DNA of 64,000 bases from Enterovirga rhinocerotis (lineage in GTDB: Bacteria; Pseudomonadota; Alphaproteobacteria; Rhizobiales; Beijerinckiaceae), in contig NZ_SNZR01000016.1 in assembly GCF_004363955.1 (NCBI RefSeq), positions 124,001 to 188,000 on the forward strand, read 5' to 3'. The translations under genes were made by a program, and so were the position numbers. Below are positions 26,530-34,757 of this stretch, in pieces; positions within the stretch are counted from its first letter, which is position 1; every line of letters begins with the position of its first letter. A model generated the notes under the pieces. That model was not told the DNA's origin. It saw only the letters and a list, made by a program, of their open reading frames with translations, and searched no databases.

Positions 26530-27381
26530 TTAATTCCCCATCCGCTCGCGCCACTGCATCTCGCCGATCAGGCAATTGACCGGCGCCCCCTGCCGCTGGA
26601 CGGGAACGACGAGGCCGCCGCCCTGCTCGGGCGGCGCGCGTCCCGGCGACGGTAGCGCCGCCACCTCCATGATGATCTTCGTCTTCACCGCCGCGACGAA
26701 TTGCTCGCGGCTGCGCACCGGCACGAGGAACGAACCCGGGCCGCCGATGACGCAGGCGCGATAATAGGCGTCCAGATCGGCGAGGTCGAAGACGCCGCCT
26801 TCCTTGAGCATGATGGGCAGGCCGTTGACCGTGATGCCGCGCTCGACCGCGTCGTCGCGGGCGGCGGTGACGGGGCGGCCCGCATTGTTGGGTCCGTCGC
26901 CCGAGATGTCGATCACCTGGCGGGAGGCCTGAAGCTCGCTCGCGGCCAGCAGCTTGGCCGAGAACTCGATCGCGCCGGAGATCGAGGTCCGCGAGGCGCG
27001 CCGGGTCGGCTTCTGGGACAGGCTGGCCGCGAAGGCCGTCGCGGCCGCGGCCCCGTCGATCACCGTCCAGGGCAGGACGACCTGCTGGTCCTGCGCTCCG
27101 GCCCATTCGACATAGACGACGCCGATCCGGCCGATCGTCCCGCGCCGGATCGCGGCATGGACCTCCGGCGAGCGGAAGGCCTGGATGAAGCCCTCGCGCT
27201 GGAGAAGCTGCTCGTCGGGATCCATCGAATAGGAAATGTCGACCGCGATCACGAGCGCGAGGTCGACCTCGGTCTGGGCGCGCGCCGGGGCTAGGGCGGC
27301 GAGGCAGAATTCGAGGCTCGCCGCGAGGCTGGTGGCGATCAGCGCGGAGCGCGTCCAGGAACCCGTCGAGGAGCGTCGCAT
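26530..27381 (-). CDS. DUF1194 exported von Willebrand-factor-A-like protein
   Basis: A 283-residue protein with an N-terminal signal peptide (about residues 10-35, ending APARAQ) and a vWA domain that begins VDLALVIAVDISYSM, holding the MIDAS metal site DxSxS. DUF1194 proteins are common in alphaproteobacteria and their role is not established. The Cys near the end (PVNCLIGEMQWRERM) is a family feature. It stands alone, downstream of gcrA in the same direction. Confidence 0.88.
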   Translation of the reverse strand: MRRSSTGSWTRSALIATSLAASLEFCLAALAPARAQTEVDLALVIAVDISYSMDPDEQLLQREGFIQAFRSPEVHAAIRRGTIGRIGVVYVEWAGAQDQQVVLPWTVIDGAAAATAFAASLSQKPTRRASRTSISGAIEFSAKLLAASELQASRQVIDISGDGPNNAGRPVTAARDDAVERGITVNGLPIMLKEGGVFDLADLDAYYRACVIGGPGSFLVPVRSREQFVAAVKTKIIMEVAALPSPGRAPPEQGGGLVVPVQRQGAPVNCLIGEMQWRERMGN

Positions 27382-27463
27382 GCGGAGCCTCCCTGGTCCC
27401 GATAGCCGGGACCCCGAGCCTCCTCCTCACGCAAGTTTTGCGCAAGAGGCATCCGCAAGAGGG

Positions 27464-27486
27464 CATCCGCGCCGCCGGCGCGGATG
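27464..27486 (-). terminator. Hairpin downstream of gcrA
   Basis: A perfect 10-base stem (CATCCGCGCC with GGCGCGGATG) with a three-base loop lies 12 bases past the gcrA stop. It is followed on the minus strand by CCTCTTGC, a poor T tract. A short repeat GCAAGAGG(G)CATCC is beside it. Confidence 0.45.
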
Positions 27487-27497
27487 TCCCCACAGCG

Positions 27498-28022
27498 TCA
27501 GGCGCGCAGGCGCTTGCGCTCCGCGGCAGGCTGATAGGCGATGCGGCAATGCGCCTCGCAATAGGGCAGGCCCGTCACGGAGCGGCCGCCGCAGAAGCCG
27601 AAATCGGCGCTCGTCGGATCGCCGAGCGGCCAGCGGCAGGTCGTCTCCCGAAGTTCCATGATCGAGATGCGCTCGGAGACCGGGATCGCCGGCTCGGCCG
27701 CCGGGACCACGGCGGCAGGCGGCAGCACGAGCACGGTCGCGCTGGCGGGCTCGGGTGGCGGGGCCTCGGGGGTGCGGGGCCGCAATTCCTGGACGGGGCC
27801 GGGCGCCGAGGGCGCACGGGGCTTCGCCGCACGGGGCGCGGGAGGCTGGCTGCCCTTCGTCCGGCCGGAGAGGCCGAGCCGATGAACCTTGCCGATCACC
27901 GCGTTGCGGGTGACGCCGCCGCCGAGCGCCGCCGCGATCTGGCTCGCGCTCAGACCCTCGCTCCACAACTTGCCCAGGAGCTCGACGCGTTCATCCGTCC
28001 AGCCCGTTACCGCATCCGACAT
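27498..28022 (-). CDS. gcrA: GcrA cell-cycle regulator
   Basis: A 174-residue transcription factor of alphaproteobacteria that binds the housekeeping sigma factor and activates promoters with methylated GANTC sites. The N-terminal DNA-binding part WTDERVELLGKLWSEGLSAS continues to NAVIGKVHRLGLSGR. A Pro/Ala-rich linker (residues about 57-115) and a C-terminal sigma-binding domain with Cys and His residues (TTCRWPLGDP, FCGG, YCEAHCRIAYQP) complete it. Its own promoter region holds an unusual density of GANTC sites. Confidence 0.96.
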   Translation of the reverse strand: MSDAVTGWTDERVELLGKLWSEGLSASQIAAALGGGVTRNAVIGKVHRLGLSGRTKGSQPPAPRAAKPRAPSAPGPVQELRPRTPEAPPPEPASATVLVLPPAAVVPAAEPAIPVSERISIMELRETTCRWPLGDPTSADFGFCGGRSVTGLPYCEAHCRIAYQPAAERKRLRA

Positions 28023-28152
28023 CCAGTCGCCTCCTCGCCACCTCCCCCTCGGAATCCGTCATGCCGCAGACGAACAGGACGTTCGGCCACGCTGAGCGAA
28101 CTCGCGATGGAGGTCGGGGTCGCCGGACGAAATCCTCGTGTCCGACGACCGG

Positions 28153-28182
28153 AATCTAGCGTTACCGTTGACTCCGGCGCAA
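28153..28182 (-). promoter_or_regulatory. Candidate GcrA/CcrM-type promoter of gcrA
   Basis: On the minus strand TTGCGC (28177-28182) and TAGATT (28153-28158) are 18 bases apart. One GANTC site lies within the spacer (28170-28174) and another overlaps the -10 box (28152-28156), with two more just upstream. GANTC is the methylation site of CcrM, and GcrA acts at such promoters in Caulobacter. Confidence 0.5.
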
Positions 28183-28271
28183 GAGTCTCGCGAATCAGGC
28201 ACCGATTAATCCCCAGCGTTTGCCTCTGCGCATGGCTCCGCCGCGATTTCAGGGCCGGAATAAGGCAGCCT

Positions 28272-28297
28272 GGAACAGCGTCTGTCATCGAGGCGTG
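28272..28297 (+). promoter_or_regulatory. GGAAC-N17-CGTG element upstream of ECF sigma gene
   Basis: GGAAC (28272-28276) and CGTG (28294-28297) are 17 bases apart, 114 bases before the sigma gene start. The -35 box matches that of ECF/EcfG promoters; the -10 box differs by one base from the EcfG CGTT. An element with the same two boxes and spacing follows the anti-sigma gene. Confidence 0.4.
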
Positions 28298-28410
28298 CAG
28301 AAGCGGAAGCGTGCTCATGGATCGGTCCCGAGACGGAAGGGCAGGCCTGACGGCCCGTGGCCGCGCATGCGCAGGGCTCCGGCCCGCCCGCCGGCAGGCG
28401 TGACCGGCGC

Positions 28411-28920
28411 ATGGACGAGATCGCCGGCCTGATCGAGCCGCATGTTCCGGCGCTTCGGCGCTATGCCTGGGCGCTGCTGCGCGACGAGGCGGGCGCGGAC
28501 GACCTCGTGCAGGACTGTCTCGAGCGCTCGCTGTCGCGCTGGCATCTGCGGCGTGACGGGGGCGATCTGCGGGCTTGGCTCTTCACGATCCTGCACAATC
28601 TCTTCATCGACGGCATGCGCCGCCGCCGGCGCGAGGGGCTGCGGGTCGATATCGACGAGATCGTCGATCTGGCCGCGCCGGCACAGGAGCCGGAGAGCCG
28701 GCTCGTCGTGCGGGACGTCCTCGATGCGGTCGAGTCGCTTCCCGCCGACCAGCGGGCGGTGCTGCTTCTCGTCTGCGTGGAGGACCTGTCCTACGAGGCG
28801 GCCGCGCGGGTTCTCGGCGTGCCGATCGGCACGGTCATGTCGCGCCTCAGCCGGGCGCGCGAACGGTTGCGGCGCCTCGTGACGGCACCGCCTCCGCCCG
28901 TTCTCAGGAGGGTGAAATGA
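28411..28920 (+). CDS. ECF-family RNA polymerase sigma factor
   Basis: A 169-residue sigma factor with regions 2 and 4 only. Region 2 is DEAGADDLVQDCLERSLSRW to LRAWLFTILHNLFIDGMRRR. Region 4 is LPADQRAVLLLVCVEDLSYE followed by the helix-turn-helix ARVLGVPIGTVMSRLSRARE. I chose the ATG at 28411. The anti-sigma gene overlaps its stop (ATGA), the usual arrangement. No PhyR or NepR gene is beside it, so it is not the master EcfG of the general stress response. Confidence 0.92.
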   Translation: MDEIAGLIEPHVPALRRYAWALLRDEAGADDLVQDCLERSLSRWHLRRDGGDLRAWLFTILHNLFIDGMRRRRREGLRVDIDEIVDLAAPAQEPESRLVVRDVLDAVESLPADQRAVLLLVCVEDLSYEAAARVLGVPIGTVMSRLSRARERLRRLVTAPPPPVLRRVK

Positions 28921-29732
28921 ACCGGTCCGACCTGCCGGTCGGCGAGGACGATCTCACGGCCCATGTCGACGGCCGGCTGCCGCCCGAGCGCTGGGACGCG
29001 GTGGCGACCTATCTGCGGGCCAATCCCGAGACGGAGGAGCGGCTCGCCCTCGACCGCTCGCTGCGCGATGCGCTGCGGGAGCGGTTGCGCTCGAAGGCGG
29101 AGGAGCCCGTTCCGGCTCGGCTGCGGGTCGCCCTGATGCGCGCCGACCGGCGCCGCTCGTGGCGGCAGACCCTGGCCTATGCGGCAGCCGCCTCCATGTT
29201 CCTGGCGGTTGGGGCGGCCGGCGGCTGGTTCGCGCGGGATTTCACGGGCGGGCCGCGCCCGACGGCGGGCCGTGCCTGGGCGGGGCTCGCACGCGACGCG
29301 CTCTCGGCCCACCGCACCTTCTCGGTCGAGATCACGCATCCGGTCGAGGTGAAGGCCTCCGAGGAGGAGCATCTGAGCCGGTGGCTGTCGAAGCGACTGA
29401 AGCGTCGTCTCGTGATCCCCGACCTGTCCGACCAGTTCGGGCTCGAACTCGTCGGCGGGCGGCTGCTGCCGGCGGGGCCGGACGTCGCCGCGCTCCTGAT
29501 GTATGCCGATGGCAGCGGCAACCGGCTCACGCTCTATGTCCGCTGCGGCGAGACGGGGCAGACGGCGCTCAACTTCATGCGCGAGGGCGAGGTCTCGACC
29601 TTTGCCTGGATCGATGACGGGGTCGGCTACGTCGTCGCCGCCGCCATGGATCGCGAGCGCCTGCAGAAGGTCGCGCGGGCGGTTTCGCAGGAATTCGACA
29701 TGGAAGCGGTCAGGAGCCGAAGGGCCCTGTAG
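28917..29732 (+). CDS. Membrane anti-sigma factor
   Basis: A 271-residue protein coupled to the ECF gene. The N-terminal cytosolic part (residues 1-80; [16 protein letters not shown] is typical of this anti-sigma family) lacks the zinc-binding HxxxCxxC motif. One membrane helix (about 82-102, [20 protein letters not shown]) separates it from a periplasmic domain of about 165 residues that probably senses the signal. CAGGAGGGTGA precedes the ATG. The family is that of COG5662-type transmembrane regulators. Confidence 0.88.
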   Translation: MNRSDLPVGEDDLTAHVDGRLPPERWDAVATYLRANPETEERLALDRSLRDALRERLRSKAEEPVPARLRVALMRADRRRSWRQTLAYAAAASMFLAVGAAGGWFARDFTGGPRPTAGRAWAGLARDALSAHRTFSVEITHPVEVKASEEEHLSRWLSKRLKRRLVIPDLSDQFGLELVGGRLLPAGPDVAALLMYADGSGNRLTLYVRCGETGQTALNFMREGEVSTFAWIDDGVGYVVAAAMDRERLQKVARAVSQEFDMEAVRSRRAL

Positions 29733-29743
29733 CGTGCTGTCAC

Positions 29744-29769
29744 GGAACGTTCATTGACAAGAGGCCGTG
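29744..29769 (+). promoter_or_regulatory. Second GGAAC-N17-CGTG element, before argD
   Basis: GGAAC (29744-29748) and CGTG (29766-29769), again 17 bases apart, lie between the anti-sigma gene and argD and overlap the candidate housekeeping promoter. Confidence 0.35.
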
Positions 29770-29781
29770 CGACAATAGATT
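29754..29781 (+). promoter_or_regulatory. Candidate housekeeping promoter of argD-argF-hslO
   Basis: TTGACA (29754-29759), a perfect -35 box, and TAGATT (29776-29781) are 16 bases apart. The -10 box runs into a GATTC, a GANTC methylation site. It lies 74 bases before the argD start. Confidence 0.55.
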
Positions 29782-29791
29782 CGAGCTTGGT

Positions 29792-29819
29792 GCCGCCGTC
29801 AGGGCGGCGCTTTCATTTT
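29792..29819 (+). terminator. Terminator-like hairpin in the argD leader
   Basis: A six-base GC stem (GCCGCC with GGCGGC) and a five-base loop are followed by GCTTTCATTTT. It lies between the candidate promoter and the argD start. It may end the anti-sigma transcript or act as an attenuator. Confidence 0.4.
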
Positions 29820-29854
29820 GGACCGGCCCGGCCGGTCCGACCGGAGACGCTCTC

Positions 29855-31057
29855 GTGACCTCCTCGCTGCTGCCCGTCTATGCGCGTGCACCCCTCACCT
29901 TCGAAAAGGGAGAAGGCGCCTGGCTCGTCGCGACGGATGGCCGACGCTATCTCGATTTCGGCTCCGGCATCGCCGTCAACGCGCTCGGCCACGCCCATCC
30001 GCAGCTGATGGCGGCCCTGCACGACCAGGCGGCCAAGGTCTGGCACATCTCGAACCTGTACCAGAACCCGGTCGCCGAGGCGCTGGCGAAGAAGCTGACG
30101 GACGCGACCTTCGCCGATCTCGTCTTCTTCACGAATTCCGGCGCCGAGGCCCTCGAGGCCTCGATCAAGATGGCGCGGAAATACCAGGCGGTGAACGGCC
30201 GTCCGGAGCGCAACCGCATCGTCACCTTCGAGGGCGCCTTCCACGGCCGCACGCTCGCGACCATCGCGGCGGGCGGTCAGCGCAAGTACATGGAGGGCTT
30301 CGGCCCCGACATGCCCGGCTTCGACCAGGTGCCCTTCGGCGACGAAGCCGCGCTCAAGGCCGCGATCGGGCCCGAGACGGCCGCGATCCTGCTCGAGCCG
30401 GTCCAGGGCGAGGGCGGCATCCGTCCGGTCCCGCCCGAGACGCTGCGCCGGATCCGCCAGCTCTGCGATGAGAACGGGCTGCTCCTCATCCTCGACGAGG
30501 TCCAGACCGGCGTCGGCCGCACCGGCAAGCTGTTCGCGCATGAATGGGCCGGCATCCAGCCGGACATCATGGCGATCGCCAAGGGCATCGGCGGCGGCTT
30601 CCCGCTCGGCGCCTGCCTCGCGACCGCAGAGGCCGGCAAGGGCATGGTTCCGGGCACCCACGGCTCGACCTTCGGCGGCAATCCGCTCGCGGCGGCCGTC
30701 GGCAACGCCGTCATGGATGTCGTGACGGGCGAGGGCTTCCTCGAGCGCATCCAGCAGGTCGCCCTGCTCCTCAAGCAGCGCCTCGCCGAGATCAAGGACC
30801 GTCACCCGGCCGTGATCGCCGAGCTGCGCGGGGAGGGCCTGATGGTCGGCCTCAAGCTGCACGCGCCCAACGGCGAACTCGTCCGCGCGGCCCAGGAGGA
30901 AGGCCTCCTTCTGATCGCCGCGGGCGACAACGTCGTGCGGCTCCTGCCGCCGCTCGTCATCACCGACGAGGACGTGGCGGAGGCGGTCGGCCGGCTCGAT
31001 CGCGCCTGCGCGACGATGGAGGCCGGCATGAAGCCTGCTATGCGGGGGGCGGCATGA
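29855..31057 (+). CDS. argD: Acetylornithine aminotransferase
   Basis: Makes N-acetylornithine from its semialdehyde in arginine synthesis; the same enzyme often serves lysine synthesis. 400 residues, class III PLP aminotransferase. [29 protein letters not shown], and the cofactor motif [13 protein letters not shown] are present, with the PLP lysine in [14 protein letters not shown]. The GTG at 29855 is the start. It overlaps argF by four bases. Confidence 0.96.
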   Translation: MTSSLLPVYARAPLTFEKGEGAWLVATDGRRYLDFGSGIAVNALGHAHPQLMAALHDQAAKVWHISNLYQNPVAEALAKKLTDATFADLVFFTNSGAEALEASIKMARKYQAVNGRPERNRIVTFEGAFHGRTLATIAAGGQRKYMEGFGPDMPGFDQVPFGDEAALKAAIGPETAAILLEPVQGEGGIRPVPPETLRRIRQLCDENGLLLILDEVQTGVGRTGKLFAHEWAGIQPDIMAIAKGIGGGFPLGACLATAEAGKGMVPGTHGSTFGGNPLAAAVGNAVMDVVTGEGFLERIQQVALLLKQRLAEIKDRHPAVIAELRGEGLMVGLKLHAPNGELVRAAQEEGLLLIAAGDNVVRLLPPLVITDEDVAEAVGRLDRACATMEAGMKPAMRGAA

Positions 31058-32040
31058 CGGCACCTCTCCCCGCCCCCCGGCATTTCCTCGACATCGCCGA
31101 TTTCTCGGGCACCGAACTTCGGCATCTTCTGGACATCAGCGCCGCCCTCAAGGCGCGCCGCGTGCGCGGGCGCGTTCCTGCCGAGACGCCGCTCGCGGGG
31201 AAGATGCTGGCGATGGTGTTCGACAAGCCGTCGACCCGCACCCGCGTCTCCTTCGACGTCGCCATGCGCGAACTCGGCGGCGAGACGCTCATGCTGACCG
31301 GCGCCGAGATGCAGCTCGGCCGCGGCGAGACCATCGCCGACACCGCCCGCGTGCTGTCGCGCTATGTCGACGCGATCATGATCCGCATCCTCGAGGCGGA
31401 CATGCTGGCCGAACTCGCCGCCCACGCGACGGTACCCGTCATCAACGGCCTGACCAAGGTCTCCCATCCCTGCCAGATCATGGCCGACATCCTCACCTTC
31501 GAGGAGCATAAGGGGCCGATCACGGGGCGGACGATCGCCTGGACGGGCGATGCGAACAACGTCCTCGCCTCCTGGGTGGAGGCCGCGGCGCGGCTCGATT
31601 TCAGGATCCGCGTCGCGACCCCGGCCGAGCTCGCGCCGGGCGAGGAGCTTCTCGCCTGGGCCGAGCGCGAAGGTGCGGATCTCGTCGTCGGCCGCGATCC
31701 CTTCGAGGCGGTGGCGGAAGCCGACGCGATCGTCACGGATTGCTGGGTGTCGATGGGCGATGCGGACGAGAGCCGCCGCCACAACCTGCTGGCGCCCTAT
31801 CAGGTCAACCAGCGCCTGATGGCCGCGTCGGATCGCGATCCGATCTTCATGCATTGCCTGCCCGCCCATCGCGGCGAGGAGGTGACGGACGAGGTCATGG
31901 ACGGGCCGCGTTCGGTTGTCTTCGACGAGGCGGAGAACCGCCTGCACGCCCAGAAAGGCATCCTGGCCTGGTGCCTCGACGGCAGCGGCGGCGCGGCGGG
32001 CGTCGCGCCGGCGAACGACGCAGCCGGCCGGGCCGCATGA
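31054..32040 (+). CDS. argF: Ornithine carbamoyltransferase
   Basis: Makes citrulline from ornithine and carbamoyl phosphate. 328 residues. The carbamoyl-phosphate motif STRTR is in [12 protein letters not shown], the next is HPCQIMAD, the ornithine-binding one is DCWVSMGD, and the catalytic Cys is in [12 protein letters not shown]. The C-terminus has a short Ala/Gly-rich extension after CLDG. The ATG at 31054 overlaps the argD stop, and its own stop overlaps hslO; the three form an operon. Confidence 0.97.
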   Translation: MTAPLPAPRHFLDIADFSGTELRHLLDISAALKARRVRGRVPAETPLAGKMLAMVFDKPSTRTRVSFDVAMRELGGETLMLTGAEMQLGRGETIADTARVLSRYVDAIMIRILEADMLAELAAHATVPVINGLTKVSHPCQIMADILTFEEHKGPITGRTIAWTGDANNVLASWVEAAARLDFRIRVATPAELAPGEELLAWAEREGADLVVGRDPFEAVAEADAIVTDCWVSMGDADESRRHNLLAPYQVNQRLMAASDRDPIFMHCLPAHRGEEVTDEVMDGPRSVVFDEAENRLHAQKGILAWCLDGSGGAAGVAPANDAAGRAA

Positions 32041-33047
32041 GCGGCGAACGGCTCGAAGGCCGTCTCGAGGGGCACGACGACATCGTCCTGCCCTTCGCTG
32101 TCGAGGCGCTGGACATCCGGGGCCGGGCCGTGCGGCTCGGCTCCTCCGTCGACACGATCCTCGCGCGCCATCGCTATCCCGACGCCGTCGCCCGCGCCAT
32201 CGGCGAAGCGGCCGTCCTCGCCGCCATTCTCGGCTCCTCGCTCAAGCTCGAAGGGCGCTTCCAGCTCCAGACCAAGTCGGACGGCGCGATCGAGATGCTC
32301 GTCGTCGATTTCGACGCACCCGACCGCATCCGCGCCTATGCGCGCTTCGACGAGGAGCGTCTCGCCGCGCTCGGCGAGCATCCGCGCACGGCCGACCTCC
32401 TCGGCCACGGCATCCTCGCGATGACGATCGACCAGGGCACGGCGGCGAGCCGCTACCAGGGCGTCGTTGCCCTCGAAGGCCAGGGGCTGGAAGAGGCGGC
32501 GCACCAGTATTTCCGGCAATCGGAACAGATCCCGACCCGCGTCCGCCTGGCCGTCGCCGAGGAATTTGCCGAGGGAAGGCGGCGCTACCGGGCCGGCGGC
32601 CTGATGGTGCAGTTCCTGCCGGCCGCGTCCGAGCGCGCCCGCACCGCCGATCTCCATCCCGGCGACGTGCCGCCGGGCCTCGAGGCCGACGTCTCGGAGG
32701 AGCCGCGCGAGGACGATGCCTGGCAGGAGGCCCAGGCCCTGGTGGGCACGGTCGAGGACCACGAGCTGATCGATCCCCAGGTCTCGAGCGAGCGTCTACT
32801 CTACCGCCTGTTCCACGAGCGCGGCGTGCGGGTCTTCGACGAGCAGCCCCTCCGCGAGGCCTGCCGCTGCTCGCGCGAGCGCATCCTCGCCATGATGCGG
32901 AACTTCTCCGCGACGGACCGCCGCGACATGGTGGGCGACGACGGCCGCATCGGCATCACCTGCGAATTCTGCTCGCGCCACTACGATCTCGATCCGGCCG
33001 AGGTCGAGGCCGAGATCGGCGCGGAAGGTCAGCCCGGACCGGGGTGA
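32037..33047 (+). CDS. hslO: Redox-regulated chaperone Hsp33
   Basis: A holdase activated by oxidation that protects proteins from bleach and peroxide stress. 336 residues, with the core domain up to about 260. The zinc-binding redox switch is Cys276 and Cys278 (CRC) and Cys309 and Cys312 (CEFC), the CxC and CxxC pattern of the family. It is translationally coupled to argF, a common arrangement in this order. Confidence 0.96.
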   Translation: MSGERLEGRLEGHDDIVLPFAVEALDIRGRAVRLGSSVDTILARHRYPDAVARAIGEAAVLAAILGSSLKLEGRFQLQTKSDGAIEMLVVDFDAPDRIRAYARFDEERLAALGEHPRTADLLGHGILAMTIDQGTAASRYQGVVALEGQGLEEAAHQYFRQSEQIPTRVRLAVAEEFAEGRRRYRAGGLMVQFLPAASERARTADLHPGDVPPGLEADVSEEPREDDAWQEAQALVGTVEDHELIDPQVSSERLLYRLFHERGVRVFDEQPLREACRCSRERILAMMRNFSATDRRDMVGDDGRIGITCEFCSRHYDLDPAEVEAEIGAEGQPGPG

Positions 33048-33074
33048 ACCGGCGACCGCCGGGTCGCTGCGGGA

Positions 33075-33230
33075 GTGGCGACATCAGCTCGGCCCGAAGC
33101 CCGGCTGAGGCTCGGCTCGCTCCTCGCCGAGATCGGCCGCGAGGCGCGGCTGACGGACGCGGACTGGGCGGCCTTCGATGCGGCCACGGCACGCGACCGG
33201 ACGCCCGACGAGCCGATCGCCTTCGAGTGA
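33075..33230 (+). pseudogene. Relic of a VapB/FitA-type antitoxin, N-terminus lost
   Basis: A 51-codon frame ends in LTDADWAAFDAATARDRTPD followed by EPIAFE-stop, very close to the usual C-terminus of FitA/VapB antitoxins. The N-terminal ribbon-helix-helix that binds DNA is missing; the frame begins at a GTG with no antitoxin-like sequence before it. Its stop overlaps the toxin start (GTGA) exactly as in working pairs. Confidence 0.65.
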
Positions 33231-33313
33231 CGATCATCCTCGATACGAATGTCGTCTCGGAGGGCCGCCGGCTGACATCGCGCACGCGATCCGGACCCGG
33301 TGCGGCCATCTGA
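33227..33313 (+). pseudogene. Relic of a VapC-type PIN toxin, only the first residues remain
   Basis: The frame starts VTIILDTNVVSE, the hallmark of a VapC PIN domain with its first catalytic Asp. It then loses similarity (GRRLTSRTRSGPGAAI) and stops after 28 codons. The remaining catalytic residues are gone, so no toxin can be made. Confidence 0.65.
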
Positions 33314-33383
33314 GGGGCACCGTCGCGGGCCCATGACCTTGCGGGAGGACGCCGCTTCGCGTTAGGCGACCGGCGGTTCACCG

Positions 33384-34757
33384 ATGCTCTTCAACTCCTT
33401 CCCGTTCCTTTTCGCCTTCCTGCCGACGGCCTTCGTGCTGCATTGGCTGGTCGAGCGCTTCCGGCCGTCCTGGCGGGTGGGCGTCCTCGTCCTCCTGTCG
33501 CTCGTCTTCTACGGCTACTGGGACTGGCGGCTGCTGCCGCTCCTCGTGATCTCGATCGGGCTGAACTGGCTCGTCGCGGAGCTGTTCCACAAATCGCCGC
33601 GCGGCGCGCTCATCGCCGGCGCGATCGTCGTCAACCTGATCGTCCTCGCGATCTTCAAATACGCCGTCTTCACGGTCGAGGCGCTGAACCTGCTGCCGGG
33701 GATCGACCTCGCCAGGCCCTCGATCGCCCTGCCGCTCGGCATCTCGTTCTTCACCTTCCACCACATCATGTATCTGACGGACCTGAAGGCCGGCCGCGCG
33801 CCGCGTTTCGGGTTCCTCGACTACGCCTTCTACATCTCGTTCTTCCCGCAGGTCCTCGCCGGCCCCCTCGTCCGCTGGTCGGAGGTGATGCACCAGCTCG
33901 GCGAGCGGCCCTATCTGCGGCCGGATGCCGCCGAGCGCATCGGGCGAGGGCTGATGCTCCTCGTCATCGGCCTGTCGAAGAAGGTCTTCGTCGGCGACCC
34001 GCTGGCGGATTACGTGAACCCCGTCTTCGCCGCCGCGGCGGCCGGCAAGGCGATCACGGTGGCGGAGGCCTGGCAGGCGACGCTCGGCTTCACCTTCCAG
34101 ATCTATTTCGACTTCTCCGGCTATACCGACATGGCGCTGGGGCTCGCGCTCCTGTTCGGGATCGTGCTGCCGCAGAATTTCGACACGCCCTACCGCGCGA
34201 CCTCCCTGCAGGATTTCTGGCGGCGCTGGCACATGACGCTGTCGCGGTTCCTGCGCGACTACCTCTACGTCGCGATGGGCGGCAACCGGCACGGCCTTTC
34301 CGTCCAGCTCCTCGCGCTCTTCGCGACCATGGCCCTCGGCGGGCTCTGGCACGGCGCCGGCTGGACCTTCGTCGCCTGGGGCGTCGCGCATGGGATCGGG
34401 CTCGGGATCGGCGTCCTGTGGCGGCGGGCGGGCCTGCCGATGCCGGTGCTCCTCGGCTGGGCGCTGACCTTCCTGTTCGTCGTCCTGACCTGGGTCCTGT
34501 TCCGGGCCGAGACCTTCGACGTCGCGGTGACGATCTTCAAGGCGCTGTTCGGCTTCGCGGAGATGGGCGGCGGCTTCAAATGGCGCTCGATCGTGCTGGC
34601 GGCGGCCATCGCCATGATCGGCCCCACCGCCTGGGCCTTCGTGCACCGGCTGCCGCCCTGGCGCTCCATCGCGATCGCCTTCGCGGTCGTGTTCGTGATC
34701 GTGCTGTTCAAGATCGGCGACGATGCGAATTACGAGTTCATCTATTTCCAGTTCTGA
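33384..34757 (+). CDS. MBOAT-family O-acyltransferase (AlgI-like)
   Basis: A 457-residue membrane O-acyltransferase with about eleven helices. The conserved MBOAT features are present: SIALPLGISFFTFHHIMYLTD, FPQVLAGPLVRW, FDTPYRATSLQDFWRRWHMT, and the catalytic His in GGLWHGAGWTFVAWG. AlgI-like proteins move acetyl or other acyl groups across the inner membrane onto polysaccharides. The gene after it overlaps by 35 bases and encodes an SGNH-like partner, as in known polysaccharide acetylation pairs. The acceptor is unknown here; it may be a surface polysaccharide. Confidence 0.92.
   Translation: MLFNSFPFLFAFLPTAFVLHWLVERFRPSWRVGVLVLLSLVFYGYWDWRLLPLLVISIGLNWLVAELFHKSPRGALIAGAIVVNLIVLAIFKYAVFTVEALNLLPGIDLARPSIALPLGISFFTFHHIMYLTDLKAGRAPRFGFLDYAFYISFFPQVLAGPLVRWSEVMHQLGERPYLRPDAAERIGRGLMLLVIGLSKKVFVGDPLADYVNPVFAAAAAGKAITVAEAWQATLGFTFQIYFDFSGYTDMALGLALLFGIVLPQNFDTPYRATSLQDFWRRWHMTLSRFLRDYLYVAMGGNRHGLSVQLLALFATMALGGLWHGAGWTFVAWGVAHGIGLGIGVLWRRAGLPMPVLLGWALTFLFVVLTWVLFRAETFDVAVTIFKALFGFAEMGGGFKWRSIVLAAAIAMIGPTAWAFVHRLPPWRSIAIAFAVVFVIVLFKIGDDANYEFIYFQF

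Larger units (their letters stand above)
28023..28410. other. Intergenic region between gcrA and the ECF sigma gene
   Basis: No convincing gene. The 388 bases hold the promoter region of gcrA (minus) with five GANTC sites, at 28052, 28152, 28170, 28183 and 28192, and a GGAAC-N17-CGTG promoter-like element for the sigma gene (plus, 28272-28297). Confidence 0.6.

Noticed and set aside
28007-28318. A 103-codon minus-strand frame in the gcrA upstream region
   Set aside because: It runs through the gcrA promoter and GANTC cluster and into the gcrA 5' end, with no domain and no ribosome-binding site.
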